Positions 43,408-52,150 of a stretch of DNA of 64,000 nt are shown piece after piece. This DNA comes from Actinomycetota bacterium (GTDB taxonomy: Bacteria; Actinomycetota; Actinomycetes; S36-B12; UBA10799): contig JACJWR010000002.1 in NCBI GenBank assembly GCA_020637055.1, forward strand, positions 1-64,000. Direction: 5' to 3'. Position numbers and translations under genes: made by a program. Below the pieces are notes generated by a model that ran no database searches, was not told the DNA's origin, and worked only from the letters and a program-made list of their open reading frames with translations. The first letter of the stretch is position 1; each line of letters begins with the position of its first letter.

Positions 43408-44256
43408 GTGACGTCGACCGACATCGCGGTGCGGGCCCTCGCCCTGGCCGAGGAACGCTCCGGCGCGCAGATCCGCACCCTGACCGAATTGGCAGACCTC
43501 GAGCGGGCCCGGGTGGTCTTCGACACCACGTGGCCGATGGTCGAAGGCGGCTCGAATCTGCCATCGAACCTGTTCCGGGCTCTGGTACACGCCGGCGCCT
43601 ACGCCTGTGGGGCCTACATCGGAGGGCAGGTGGTGGGGGCCACGGTGGCGTTCATCGCTCGCGAGCCGGGTGCCGACGGCCGACCCATGGTGCTGCTCCA
43701 CTCCCACATGGCGGCTGTGCTGGCCGACTACCGGAACCGTTCATTGGGCACGGCGATGAAGTGCCACCAGCGGTTGTGGGCCCTGCAGCAGGGCATCGAG
43801 GTCATCTCGTGGACGTTCGATCCGCTCGTGCGGCGCAACGCTCGCCTCAACATGCTCAAGTTAGGTGCGGAGGTTCGCGGCTACGAGCGCGACTTCTACG
43901 GCCGCATGGACGACGACTACGACTTCACCGACGAGTCGGACCGGGTGTTCGCCTGGTGGGTGGTGGGTTCCGACCGCGCCGATGCTGCCGCCCTCGGGCG
44001 GTTGCGCCCGCTGACCGACGACGAGGTGGCCGCTCGACCGGAGGCCGTCATCGTCACGATTCCCGAAGACATCGTGGCGCTGCGCGAGGCGGATCCCGAC
44101 CTCGGCCGGGCCTGGCGCCTGCGGGTCCGCGAGCAGATGCAGGCGGCGTTGGCCCGGGGCTACGTCGTCACGAACCTGACGGCGGCCGGCGACTACGTGC
44201 TGGAACCCAAGGACGCGCCGACGGCGCCGCCCGCGACGGAGAGGACGCCGGCATGA
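43408..44256 (+). CDS. GNAT-like acetyltransferase paired with menC
   Basis: The 282-residue protein has an acetyltransferase-like core near residues 60-160: YIGGQVVGATVAFI, LLHSHMAAVLADYRNRSLGTAMK (a variant acetyl-CoA loop) and ISWTFDPLVRRNARLNMLKLGAEV. Genes of this type often precede o-succinylbenzoate synthase/N-acylamino acid racemase genes in actinobacteria and other bacteria. The stop overlaps the menC-type start as ATGA. That pairing makes modification of the racemase's amino-acid substrate plausible, so the downstream enzyme may be an N-acylamino acid racemase rather than, or as well as, MenC. Confidence 0.75.
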   Translation: MTSTDIAVRALALAEERSGAQIRTLTELADLERARVVFDTTWPMVEGGSNLPSNLFRALVHAGAYACGAYIGGQVVGATVAFIAREPGADGRPMVLLHSHMAAVLADYRNRSLGTAMKCHQRLWALQQGIEVISWTFDPLVRRNARLNMLKLGAEVRGYERDFYGRMDDDYDFTDESDRVFAWWVVGSDRADAAALGRLRPLTDDEVAARPEAVIVTIPEDIVALREADPDLGRAWRLRVREQMQAALARGYVVTNLTAAGDYVLEPKDAPTAPPATERTPA

Positions 44257-45374
44257 GGATCGACCGAATCGTGCTGCATCGAGTCCGTCTTCCGCTGGTG
44301 CGCCCCTTCCGCACCAGTTTCGGCACCGAAACCGCGCGCGATCTGGTGCTGGTCGAGGCGGTCGGGAGCGACGGCCGCAGCGGGTGGGGCGAATGCGTGG
44401 CGATGGACTGGCCGGGCTACTCGCCGGAGTACACCGACGGAGCGATCGACGTAATCGAGCGGTTTCTGCTGCCGCGTCTGGCAGGTATCGATGACGCGAC
44501 CGATCCGGTCGAGATCCGGGATCGGATGGCTCCGGTGCTCGGCCATCCGATGGCCAGGGCCGCCGTCGAAACGGCCCTACTCGACCTCTGGCTACGCCAC
44601 CGCGATCAGTCCCTCGCCGACTACCTCGGTGCCGTGGCCGACCGCGTCGACTGCGGGGTATCGGTGGGCATCCCGACGTCGGAGTCGATCGCCGATCTGC
44701 TCGACGAGGTGGCCGGGTACGTTGCCGGCGGCTACCGACGCATCAAGTTGAAGATCGAGCCGGGCTGGGACCTCGCGCCCGTCGCCGCAGTCCGTGGGCG
44801 GTGGCCGACTGTCCCACTGCAAGTGGATGCCAATCAAGCCTTCCAGCGCTCCGACGGCCCATTGCTCGCGGGCCTCGACGACTTCGACCTGCTCCTGATC
44901 GAACAGCCGCTGCCGGAGGACGATCTCTACGGCCACGTGCTGCTGGCCGAGCAGGTGCGCACGCCGATTTGTCTGGACGAATCGATCCTGTCGGTCGCGT
45001 CGACCGAATCCGCCCTCAGCCTCGGCGCCGCTTCCATCATCAACATCAAACCCGGCCGGGTCGGCGGCTACCTGACGTCCAAGGAGATCCACGACCTGTG
45101 CCAAGAACGCGGCGCCCCGGTCTGGTGCGGCGGCATGCTGGAGACGGGTATTGGTCGTGCCGCCAACCTCGCCCTGGCGGCGCTGCCGGGCTTCACCTTG
45201 CCCGGCGACACCAGTGCCTCCGACCGCTACTACGCGCAGGATCTCACCGAGCCGTTCGTGCTCGAGGACGGGCGATTGCCGGTTCCAACCGGGCCTGGCA
45301 TCGGGGTGGATCCGATCCCCGAGGTGCTCGCCGGAGTCACCACGTGGCGGCGCGAATTGGCGCTGCCGCGTTGA
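44253..45374 (+). CDS. menC: o-Succinylbenzoate synthase / N-acylamino acid racemase
   Basis: The 373-residue enolase-superfamily enzyme has the capping domain (VRPFRTSFGTETARDL) and barrel with KLK (K165, K167, the catalytic pair), metal ligands D192 in DANQAF, E in LIEQPL and D in LDESI, and a closing IKPGRVGG followed by CGGMLETGIGRAANLALA. The C-terminal GMLETGIGR block is typical of MenC and of N-succinylamino acid racemases, which the sequence alone cannot separate. MenC makes a menaquinone precursor. The coupled GNAT gene upstream and the absence of other men genes leave racemase function open. Confidence 0.82.
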   Translation: MRIDRIVLHRVRLPLVRPFRTSFGTETARDLVLVEAVGSDGRSGWGECVAMDWPGYSPEYTDGAIDVIERFLLPRLAGIDDATDPVEIRDRMAPVLGHPMARAAVETALLDLWLRHRDQSLADYLGAVADRVDCGVSVGIPTSESIADLLDEVAGYVAGGYRRIKLKIEPGWDLAPVAAVRGRWPTVPLQVDANQAFQRSDGPLLAGLDDFDLLLIEQPLPEDDLYGHVLLAEQVRTPICLDESILSVASTESALSLGAASIINIKPGRVGGYLTSKEIHDLCQERGAPVWCGGMLETGIGRAANLALAALPGFTLPGDTSASDRYYAQDLTEPFVLEDGRLPVPTGPGIGVDPIPEVLAGVTTWRRELALPR

Positions 45375-45453
45375 TCCGGATCATCGGGTCGGATCTCACG
45401 GCGAAGGCCCGTCCTGACTGACGGCCCACGGCCGCGCGCTTCCGCGTCGGCGC

Positions 45454-46638
45454 CTATTGCCGGGCCTTCCCGACGAAGGCCGCCAGCCGCCGCAACCCCT
45501 CACGCAGATCGTCCCGGGAGGCCGCGTACGACAGCCGCACATGGGTGTCTGCGGTTGCCTGCGCAAAATCGCGGCCAGGCGTCAGCGCCACCCCCACCTC
45601 GGCCAAGGCGCGCTCGCAGAAGGTCCACGAATCCATGCCGGTGCCGGACACGTCGAAGTACACGTAGAACGCGCCGTCCGGTACAACCGGAACCGGCAGC
45701 CCAATGGCATCCAGCCCCTCCAGCACGATTTGCCGACGCGCGTGCAGTTCCAGTCGACGCTCCTCGCAGACCGCCAACGACTCGTCGGTGAAACAGGCCA
45801 ACGCCGCGGCCTGGGTATGTGCGGCGGCGCAGAGGAAGTAGTTCACCGCCAGGCGTTCGACCGGGCCCACCAGGACCTCGGGGAGCACCGCCCAGCCCAA
45901 CCGCCAGCCGGTCATGCCGAAGTACTTGGAGAAGCTGTTGATCACGATGGCGTCGGGATCGGTGGCAAGCACCGTGGCGGGTGGAGTCCCGTCCGGGGCT
46001 GGATCGGCGAGGTCGAGGTAGATCTCGTCGACGATCCGCCAACCGCCGCGGATGCGGGCAACGTCGCAGATCGCGGCCAGTTCCGCAGCTGGCACACTCG
46101 CCCCGGTCGGATTCGCCGGGGTCGCCACCATCACCGCAGCAGTGCGCGCCGTCCAAGCCCGAGCCACCGAAGCAGCGTCCAACTGGTAGCGCTGAGCCGC
46201 CGAGGTGGGCACCGATACCAAGCGGCCGCCGAACGAATCCACGAGTTGGCGATTGCACGGGTAGGAGGGGTCAGCCATGATCACTTCGTCGCCGGGATCG
46301 ATGGTGGCCGCGACCGCCAGCAGCAGCGCGGCCGATGCCCCGGAGGTGACGATGACACGTCCGGGGTCAACTGCCACACCGTGGCGGGCGGCGTAGAACC
46401 CGGCGATCTCCGCTCGCAGTTCGGGCATGCCAAGCGCCGCGGTGTAGGGGAGGGGTCGGCCGTCCATCACGGCTCGCATGGCTACGGTCACTGCCGGCGG
46501 AGCGCCGAAGTCCGGTTCGCCAAGGCTGAGTCGCACGATGCTGCGACCCGCGCCGGCCAGTTCCGCGGCGCGCTGACCGATCGCCATGGCGTGGAACGGT
46601 TCCGCTCGCTGGGCCCGCTGGGAGAGGGTTCCGGTCAT
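45454..46638 (-). CDS. Class I/II PLP-dependent aminotransferase
   Basis: The 394-residue fold type I aminotransferase has LSLGEPDFGAPP at the N-terminus, the TSGASAALLLAV phosphate region, ATPANPTGASVP, DEIYLDL, and the PLP lysine K238 in NSFSKYFGMTGWRLGW. It ends with a conserved arginine block (HVRLSYAASRDDLREG). It resembles aspartate/aromatic aminotransferases; the exact amino donor is not determinable. TAACCT stands 6 bases before the ATG, a leaderless arrangement, in the divergent region shared with dnaE. Confidence 0.85.
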   Translation of the reverse strand: MTGTLSQRAQRAEPFHAMAIGQRAAELAGAGRSIVRLSLGEPDFGAPPAVTVAMRAVMDGRPLPYTAALGMPELRAEIAGFYAARHGVAVDPGRVIVTSGASAALLLAVAATIDPGDEVIMADPSYPCNRQLVDSFGGRLVSVPTSAAQRYQLDAASVARAWTARTAAVMVATPANPTGASVPAAELAAICDVARIRGGWRIVDEIYLDLADPAPDGTPPATVLATDPDAIVINSFSKYFGMTGWRLGWAVLPEVLVGPVERLAVNYFLCAAAHTQAAALACFTDESLAVCEERRLELHARRQIVLEGLDAIGLPVPVVPDGAFYVYFDVSGTGMDSWTFCERALAEVGVALTPGRDFAQATADTHVRLSYAASRDDLREGLRRLAAFVGKARQ

Positions 46639-46650
46639 CCGGTCAGGTTA
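46639..46650 (-). promoter_or_regulatory. Leaderless-type -10 box of aminotransferase gene
   Basis: On the minus strand TAACCT (46650-46645) precedes the ATG at 46638 by 6 bases. Confidence 0.55.
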
Positions 46651-46846
46651 GGACAGGGTCAGCCGCCCGGAGCGGCGCGCCGCGGCGGTGACTCGTTGGG
46701 CGGGCTACCGGGCGACGGTTCAACCGGGCCCCAGCGATAGCCGGTGGGGCGTCCGGGCAGTCGACGAATCCGTCGCCATTGCGCTGACCCGACTCGTCGG
46801 ACGCCCCGGGTATCCTCGACTTCGGCAACGGGAGGCAACAACAGCC

Positions 46847-49800
46847 ATGAGCTCATCCGGGGACTTCGTTCACCTGCACGTGCACACCGAATATTCGATG
46901 CTCGACGGTGCCGCACGCCTGGATGATCTCTTCAGCGAGGCCGCCCGGATGGGTATGCCCGCGGTGGCCATGACCGACCACGGCAACGTCTACGGCGCCT
47001 ACGACTTCTGGAAGCGCGGCAAGGCCGCCGGTGTCAAGCCGATCATCGGCATGGAGGGCTACTACGCCCCGCAAGGGCGCCGGGAGAAGGCGCCGTTCGA
47101 CTTCGGCGGCGGCTACGACGAGGGTGCCAGCGAGGACGGCGAACCCAACCCGGGCCGGGGTCGCCAGGCCTACACCCACATGACGCTACTGGCCGAGACC
47201 ACAGAGGGGATGCACAACCTCTTCCGGTTGTCGTCTCTGGCGTCGCTGGAGGGGTACTACCGCAAGCCGAGATTCGATCGGGAACTGCTGGAGACTTACG
47301 GCAAAGGGATCATCGCCACCACCGGGTGCCCATCAGGGGAGGTCAACCGGTGGCTACAAGCCGGGGAGTACGACCGGGCGCTGAAAGCGGCCGCTGACTT
47401 CAGCGAGATCCTCGGACCGGGCAACTTCTTCGTCGAACTGATGGATCACGGCATCGGGATCGAGAAGCGCCACCGCGACGAACTCCTGCGGATCGCCAAG
47501 CACCTGGATCTGCCGCTGCTTGCCACGAACGACCTGCACTACGTCTACCCGGACGATGCCGACATGCACGAGGTGCTGCTGTGCATCGGCACCCGGACCA
47601 CCATGGACGATCCGAAGCGGTTCAAGTTCTCCGCCCGGGACTTCTACCTCAAGTCCGCCGACGAGATGCGCACATTGTGGCGGGACTTCCCGGGGGCCTG
47701 CGACAACACCCTGCTCATCGCCGAGCGGTGCGAGGTCGAATTCAACGAGGGCGCCAACCTCATGCCGCAATTCCCGATCCCGGCGGGGGAGTCGGAGGAG
47801 TCGTGGCTGGTCAAGGAGGTCGAGCGCGGACTGGCGGCGCGCTTCGCCCCCGATCCGGTGCCCGAAACCCACCGCAAGCAGGCGGCCTACGAAGTGGGCG
47901 TGGTCTGTCAGATGGGATTCCCCGGCTACTTCCTCGTCACGGCCGACCTGGTCAAGTACGCCAAGGACAACGGAATCCGGGTGGGTCCCGGGCGAGGCTC
48001 GGCCGCCGGTGCGCTCATCGCCTACGCACTCGGCATCACCGAGCTCGACCCCATCAAACACGGCCTGTTGTTCGAGCGGTTCCTCAACCCCGAGCGCGTC
48101 TCCATGCCCGACATCGACATGGACTTCGACGAGCGCCGCCGAGGCGACATGATCCGCTACGCGACTGAGAAATACGGCGAGGATCGGGTCGCCCAGATCA
48201 TCACCTACGGATCGATCAAGGCGAAGGCGGCCATCAAGGACTCCGCCCGCGCGCTTGGCATGCCGTACGCCCTCAGCGACAAGATCACCAAGGCGATGCC
48301 GCCAGCCGTGATGGGCAAGGACATCCCGCTCGCCGGGATCTTCGACAAGAAGCACAAGCGCTACTCCGAGGCCGGCGAATTCCGGGCGCTGTACGAGTCC
48401 GAGCACGACGTCAAGAAGGTCGTTGACACCGCGAAAGGCCTCGAAGGGCTCAAGCGTCAGCCTGGGGTGCATGCCGCTGGCGTCATCCTCTGTCGCGAAC
48501 CACTGTTGGACGTGATCCCGATCTGGCGTCGGGACCAGGACGGCGCGATCATCACCCAGTTCGACATGGGCGCTTGCGAAACCCTGGGCTTGCTCAAGAT
48601 GGACTTCCTCGGCCTTCGCAACCTCACCGTCATCGACGACTGCCTGCTTAACATCGAAGCCAACCGCGGCGAGAAGGTGGTGCTCGAAGACCTCGAACTC
48701 GACGACCGACCCACCTACGAGTTGCTCACCCGGGGCGACACCCTCGGGGTGTTCCAGCTCGACGGCGGGCCGATGCGGGCGCTGCTGCGCAGCATGGCGC
48801 CGGACAACTTCGAGGACATCTCCGCAGTACTCGCGCTCTACCGCCCCGGACCGATGGGTGCCAACGCCCACAACGACTACGCCGACCGCAAGAACGGCCG
48901 CAAGCCGGTCGAGCCGATCCACCCGGAACTCGCCGAACCACTGGCGGACATCCTCGGCGACACCTACGGCCTGATCGTCTACCAGGAACAGGTGATGGCG
49001 ATCGCCCAACAGCTCGCGGGCTACTCGTTGGGCAAGGCGGACCTGTTGCGCCGGGCGATGGGGAAGAAGAAGAAGGAGATCCTTGACGCCGAGTTCGTGC
49101 CGTTCCACGACGGCATGGTGGCCAACGGCTACAGCGAGGCCGCCATCAAGACGCTCTGGGAGATCCTGGTCCCCTTCTCCGACTACGCGTTCAACAAAGC
49201 CCACACCGCCGGCTACGGACTGGTGTCGTATTGGACCGCCTACCTCAAGGCCAACTACCCGGCCGAATACATGGCCGCACTGCTCACCAGCGTCAAGGAC
49301 GACAAGGACAAGTCGGCGATCTACCTCAACGAATGCCGCAAGATGGGTATCAAGGTGTTGCCGCCGGATGTCAACGAATCGGCCTCGAACTTCACCACCG
49401 TCGGCACCGACATCCGATTCGGTCTGAACGCGGTGCGCAACGTCGGTGCCAACGTCGTGGAGGGGATCGTCCGGGCGCGCACCGAGTCCGGGGCCTATGC
49501 GTCGTTCCCCGACTTCCTCGACAAGGTCGACATGGTGGTGTGCAACAAGCGGGTGTTGGAGTCGCTGTCGAAGGCCGGTGCGTTCGACTCGCTGGGGCAC
49601 TCCCGCCGCGGACTGGTGGCGGTGCACGCCGATGCGGTCGATGCCGTGGTCGAGGTCAAGAAGGCCGCCGCGGCCGGCCAGTTCGACCTGTTCGGCGGTT
49701 TCACCGACCCGGCGGTGGCGGGCGCCGAGATCCAGGTGCCCAGCGGTGAATGGGACAAGCGCACGCTGCTCAGCTACGAGCGGGAGATGCTGGGACTGTA

Positions 49801-50392
49801 CGTGTCCGACCATCCGCTGAACGGTGTCGAACACATCCTGTCGTCGAAGGTCGATACGTCGATCGCCAGCCTCTATGCCGAGGACCGGGCCGACGGGACG
49901 GTGCTGACCATCGGCGGACTCATCACCTCGGTGCAGCGCAAGGTCAACAAGAAGGGCGATTCGTGGGCGATCGTCAGTCTCGAGGACCTCGCCGGATCGA
50001 TCGACGTGATGGTGTTCTCGCACACGTACCAACTGGTGGGTCCGCACTGCGTCGAAGACTCGGTGATCCTGGTCAAGGGCCGCCTCGACAAGCGCGAGGA
50101 AGACGCCGTGAAGTTCGTCGCCATGGAGGTGACGGTCCCGGACCTCGACGTGGACGGATCCGGTCCGGTATCGGTCCAACTCGACTCGCGGCGATGCGTG
50201 CCGGAGACCATCGACAGCCTCAAGCAGATCCTCGCCACCCACCCCGGCACCTCGGAGGTGCAGCTGCGCCTGGTGCATGGCCCCCGCACCACCGTGATGC
50301 GGCTGCCGGATTCGCTCCGGGTGAGTCCGACACCGGCGTTCTTCGGCGACCTCAAGGCACTGCTCGGACCGGGTTGTGTGGGCGCCGCGTGA
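46847..50392 (+). CDS. dnaE: DNA polymerase III alpha subunit
   Basis: The 1181-residue replicative polymerase has the N-terminal PHP domain (FVHLHVHTEYSMLDGAARL, then AMTDHGNVYGA), the polymerase palm with catalytic aspartates D422 and D424 in PDIDMDFDERRRGDM, GRGSAAGALIAYALGI, the finger region PGVHAAGVILCREPLLDV, and LYRPGPMGANAHNDYADRK. A helix-hairpin-helix region and a C-terminal OB fold (VLTIGGLITSVQRKVNKKGDSW) follow. The length is normal for DnaE1. The ATG at 46847 is chosen for GGGAGG 11 bases upstream and because the conserved PHP start follows directly. The stop overlaps the next membrane protein start as GTGA. Confidence 0.97.
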   Translation: MSSSGDFVHLHVHTEYSMLDGAARLDDLFSEAARMGMPAVAMTDHGNVYGAYDFWKRGKAAGVKPIIGMEGYYAPQGRREKAPFDFGGGYDEGASEDGEPNPGRGRQAYTHMTLLAETTEGMHNLFRLSSLASLEGYYRKPRFDRELLETYGKGIIATTGCPSGEVNRWLQAGEYDRALKAAADFSEILGPGNFFVELMDHGIGIEKRHRDELLRIAKHLDLPLLATNDLHYVYPDDADMHEVLLCIGTRTTMDDPKRFKFSARDFYLKSADEMRTLWRDFPGACDNTLLIAERCEVEFNEGANLMPQFPIPAGESEESWLVKEVERGLAARFAPDPVPETHRKQAAYEVGVVCQMGFPGYFLVTADLVKYAKDNGIRVGPGRGSAAGALIAYALGITELDPIKHGLLFERFLNPERVSMPDIDMDFDERRRGDMIRYATEKYGEDRVAQIITYGSIKAKAAIKDSARALGMPYALSDKITKAMPPAVMGKDIPLAGIFDKKHKRYSEAGEFRALYESEHDVKKVVDTAKGLEGLKRQPGVHAAGVILCREPLLDVIPIWRRDQDGAIITQFDMGACETLGLLKMDFLGLRNLTVIDDCLLNIEANRGEKVVLEDLELDDRPTYELLTRGDTLGVFQLDGGPMRALLRSMAPDNFEDISAVLALYRPGPMGANAHNDYADRKNGRKPVEPIHPELAEPLADILGDTYGLIVYQEQVMAIAQQLAGYSLGKADLLRRAMGKKKKEILDAEFVPFHDGMVANGYSEAAIKTLWEILVPFSDYAFNKAHTAGYGLVSYWTAYLKANYPAEYMAALLTSVKDDKDKSAIYLNECRKMGIKVLPPDVNESASNFTTVGTDIRFGLNAVRNVGANVVEGIVRARTESGAYASFPDFLDKVDMVVCNKRVLESLSKAGAFDSLGHSRRGLVAVHADAVDAVVEVKKAAAAGQFDLFGGFTDPAVAGAEIQVPSGEWDKRTLLSYEREMLGLYVSDHPLNGVEHILSSKVDTSIASLYAEDRADGTVLTIGGLITSVQRKVNKKGDSWAIVSLEDLAGSIDVMVFSHTYQLVGPHCVEDSVILVKGRLDKREEDAVKFVAMEVTVPDLDVDGSGPVSVQLDSRRCVPETIDSLKQILATHPGTSEVQLRLVHGPRTTVMRLPDSLRVSPTPAFFGDLKALLGPGCVGAA

Positions 50393-50904
50393 ATGCTCGC
50401 ACCTGGGGCGGCTGGGTGATCGTCTCCGCCGTGGTCGGAATCGTGGTCGGAATGGCATGGGCGTTGGCCGCACCGCAGGCGACGTTCGTGGTCTCCGATG
50501 AGCAGTTCCTGCGTGTCTCGGCCCAACCCGAGGAGTACTTCTTCGCCGACCTGCTGCTCGGCGTGATGCTTGCCCTGGCCGGATTCGGACTGGCGCTGTT
50601 CTGGTCGTTGCGCGGTCAGGTGCGTCCGATGGCGAGCTTGCTGGGCTTGCTCACCGGCGGGGTTGTGGCCATGGTGATTGCGGTACTGGTCGGCCAAGGA
50701 ATCGCCGCATCGGCCGGTTCGGCAGTCGGCCTGGCGGACGGGGTGGAGATCAGCGCGGGGGTGCAGTTCCGATCCTGGGCCATGATGGTGTGGTGGCCGA
50801 CGGTGGTCGCGGTGGTGTTCGCGGTGGCGCTCACCGGCCCGGGCAAGTCAACTGCGGCGGGCGATGGGAGCGGTACGGGCGTTGAGGAGATCCAGCAGCA
50901 CTGA
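50389..50904 (+). CDS. Membrane protein coupled to dnaE
   Basis: The 171-residue protein has four transmembrane segments (about residues 8-28, 60-80, 87-108 and 135-157) and a charged C-terminal tail. It starts with a GTG overlapping the dnaE stop, so it is translated from the same mRNA. An extracytoplasmic loop with VVSDEQFLRVSAQPEEYF separates the first two helices. It resembles the DUF2567-type small membrane proteins often seen around actinobacterial housekeeping genes, but I cannot name the family with confidence. Its last 57 bases overlap the convergent ybaK gene. Confidence 0.7.
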   Translation: MNARTWGGWVIVSAVVGIVVGMAWALAAPQATFVVSDEQFLRVSAQPEEYFFADLLLGVMLALAGFGLALFWSLRGQVRPMASLLGLLTGGVVAMVIAVLVGQGIAASAGSAVGLADGVEISAGVQFRSWAMMVWWPTVVAVVFAVALTGPGKSTAAGDGSGTGVEEIQQH

Positions 50905-51366
50905 CGGCTTGAGGCTCAACTGCAAGCCGCGTTTGCCGGCCGAGACGTAGACCTCCTTGTGATCCACGATCGAACCGTCGGCCACCACGGGTAGCGAACG
51001 TTTGGTGCCGAACGGCGATATGCCGCCCACGACGTATCCGGTGAGTCGCTCGGCGTCCGCAGAGTCGGCCAGAGTGGCTTTGGAACCACCCACGGCATGC
51101 GCCAGCGCTTTGAGGTCCAACTGTGACGATGCCGGGACCAGGGCCAACGTCGGATCCTTGTCCACGAGCGTGACGAGCGTCTTGAACACCTTCGTCGGTT
51201 TCACCCCAAGGCAGTCGGCGGCCTCCTCGGCGTAGGGGATGTCTGACTCCGGATCAGGTTCGTAGTTGTGGGTGGTGTAGTCGGCGCCCGCCTTGGTGAG
51301 CAGCACGGTCGCCCGGGTGCCTCCTTTGTGAGACTTGTCGTGGGCGTGCTTCTTGTGCTTTCCCAT
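50848..51366 (-). CDS. ybaK: YbaK/EbsC Cys-tRNA(Pro) deacylase
   Basis: The 172-residue trans-editing protein hydrolyses Cys mischarged onto tRNA-Pro. It shows TRATVLLTKAGADYTTHNYE, AEEAADCLGVKPTKVFKTLV, ALVPASSQLDLKALAHAVGG with the conserved lysine in VFKTLV, and GYVVGGISPFGTKRSLPVV. A basic, lysine/histidine-rich N-terminal tail (KHKKHAHDKSHK) precedes the domain. It starts 7 bases after the LON-domain gene stop and is probably in one operon with it. Confidence 0.88.
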   Translation of the reverse strand: MGKHKKHAHDKSHKGGTRATVLLTKAGADYTTHNYEPDPESDIPYAEEAADCLGVKPTKVFKTLVTLVDKDPTLALVPASSQLDLKALAHAVGGSKATLADSADAERLTGYVVGGISPFGTKRSLPVVADGSIVDHKEVYVSAGKRGLQLSLKPSVLLDLLNARTAPIARRS

Positions 51367-51373
51367 GGGTTCC

Positions 51374-52027
51374 CTAGTTCGCCGACATCTCGGAGTGGAC
51401 CAGATCGACCGCGGGCAGGCTCGCCAGCGCTGAGATGATGCGCAACTCCTGCCGCAGCCGGCGGCGGGCGAGGTGCAGCCGGGCAGAGGTGTCCGGCGCA
51501 GCGAGCAACTCCTGTTTCTCCTCGGGCGTGATCACCATGGCTGCGGTCACGATGTAGCTGAGCAACCTGGGACTGAGCAGTGAAGGGTCCACCCGCAGTC
51601 CGACGGCATCGCGGTAGGCACCGAAGGCGCGGCGTACTGGAATTGCGGCATCTTCGGGATCGTCACCGTCGGGTTCGTCCAGGAACTCCACCTCGGCCTG
51701 CAGGTAGTCACGTGAGTCGTCGAGGCCGAGCAACTGGAAACGCCGCGAGCCGACCGCCTGCAAGTTGAAGGTGCCGTCCGGGTTCTCGTTCAATTCGCTG
51801 ACCTCGGCGATGGTGCCGATCTCGAACAGCGCCGAGGCGCCGCCGATGCCCACTTCCCGACCGGCTTTGATGCCGATGACGCCGAATCGTCGCTCCTCGG
51901 TCGGCATGGTCTGCAGATCCTTGGCCAACTCCCGGTAGCGGGGCTCGAACAAGACCAGGGGCATCACCAACCCGGGCACCAGTTGGTTGCCGAGCGGGAA
52001 CAACGGCACGAAGGCGGTGCTGGCCAT
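51374..52027 (-). CDS. LON-substrate-binding domain protein
   Basis: The 217-residue protein is a free-standing N-terminal domain of Lon protease (PUA-like). FVPLFPLGNQLVPGLVMPLVLFEPRYREL is the family signature, followed by RFGVIGI, EIGTIAEVSEL and GSRRFQLL. It lacks ATPase and protease domains, so it may bind substrates or cereblon-like ligands. TACCGT lies 6 bases before the ATG at 52027, fixing the start against the longer open frame. Confidence 0.82.
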   Translation of the reverse strand: MASTAFVPLFPLGNQLVPGLVMPLVLFEPRYRELAKDLQTMPTEERRFGVIGIKAGREVGIGGASALFEIGTIAEVSELNENPDGTFNLQAVGSRRFQLLGLDDSRDYLQAEVEFLDEPDGDDPEDAAIPVRRAFGAYRDAVGLRVDPSLLSPRLLSYIVTAAMVITPEEKQELLAAPDTSARLHLARRRLRQELRIISALASLPAVDLVHSEMSAN

Positions 52028-52039
52028 ACCCCAACGGTA
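52028..52039 (-). promoter_or_regulatory. Leaderless-type -10 box of LON-domain gene
   Basis: On the minus strand TACCGT (52039-52034) precedes the ATG at 52027 by 6 bases. Confidence 0.55.
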
Positions 52040-52150
52040 TTCGGAGCCGCCCCGATGTGCGCGTCGTGCCCGCAACGGGTGGTCCCGGCGGCGCCTCGGT
52101 ATCGGAGCGGGTTGAGGTTTGCGCGACTTCTTGACGCGGGGGTTGCGTCC

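Noticed and set aside
47354..50473. 1039-codon open frame on the minus strand
   Set aside because: It is antisense to dnaE, whose motifs are complete; long shadow frames are expected at this GC content.
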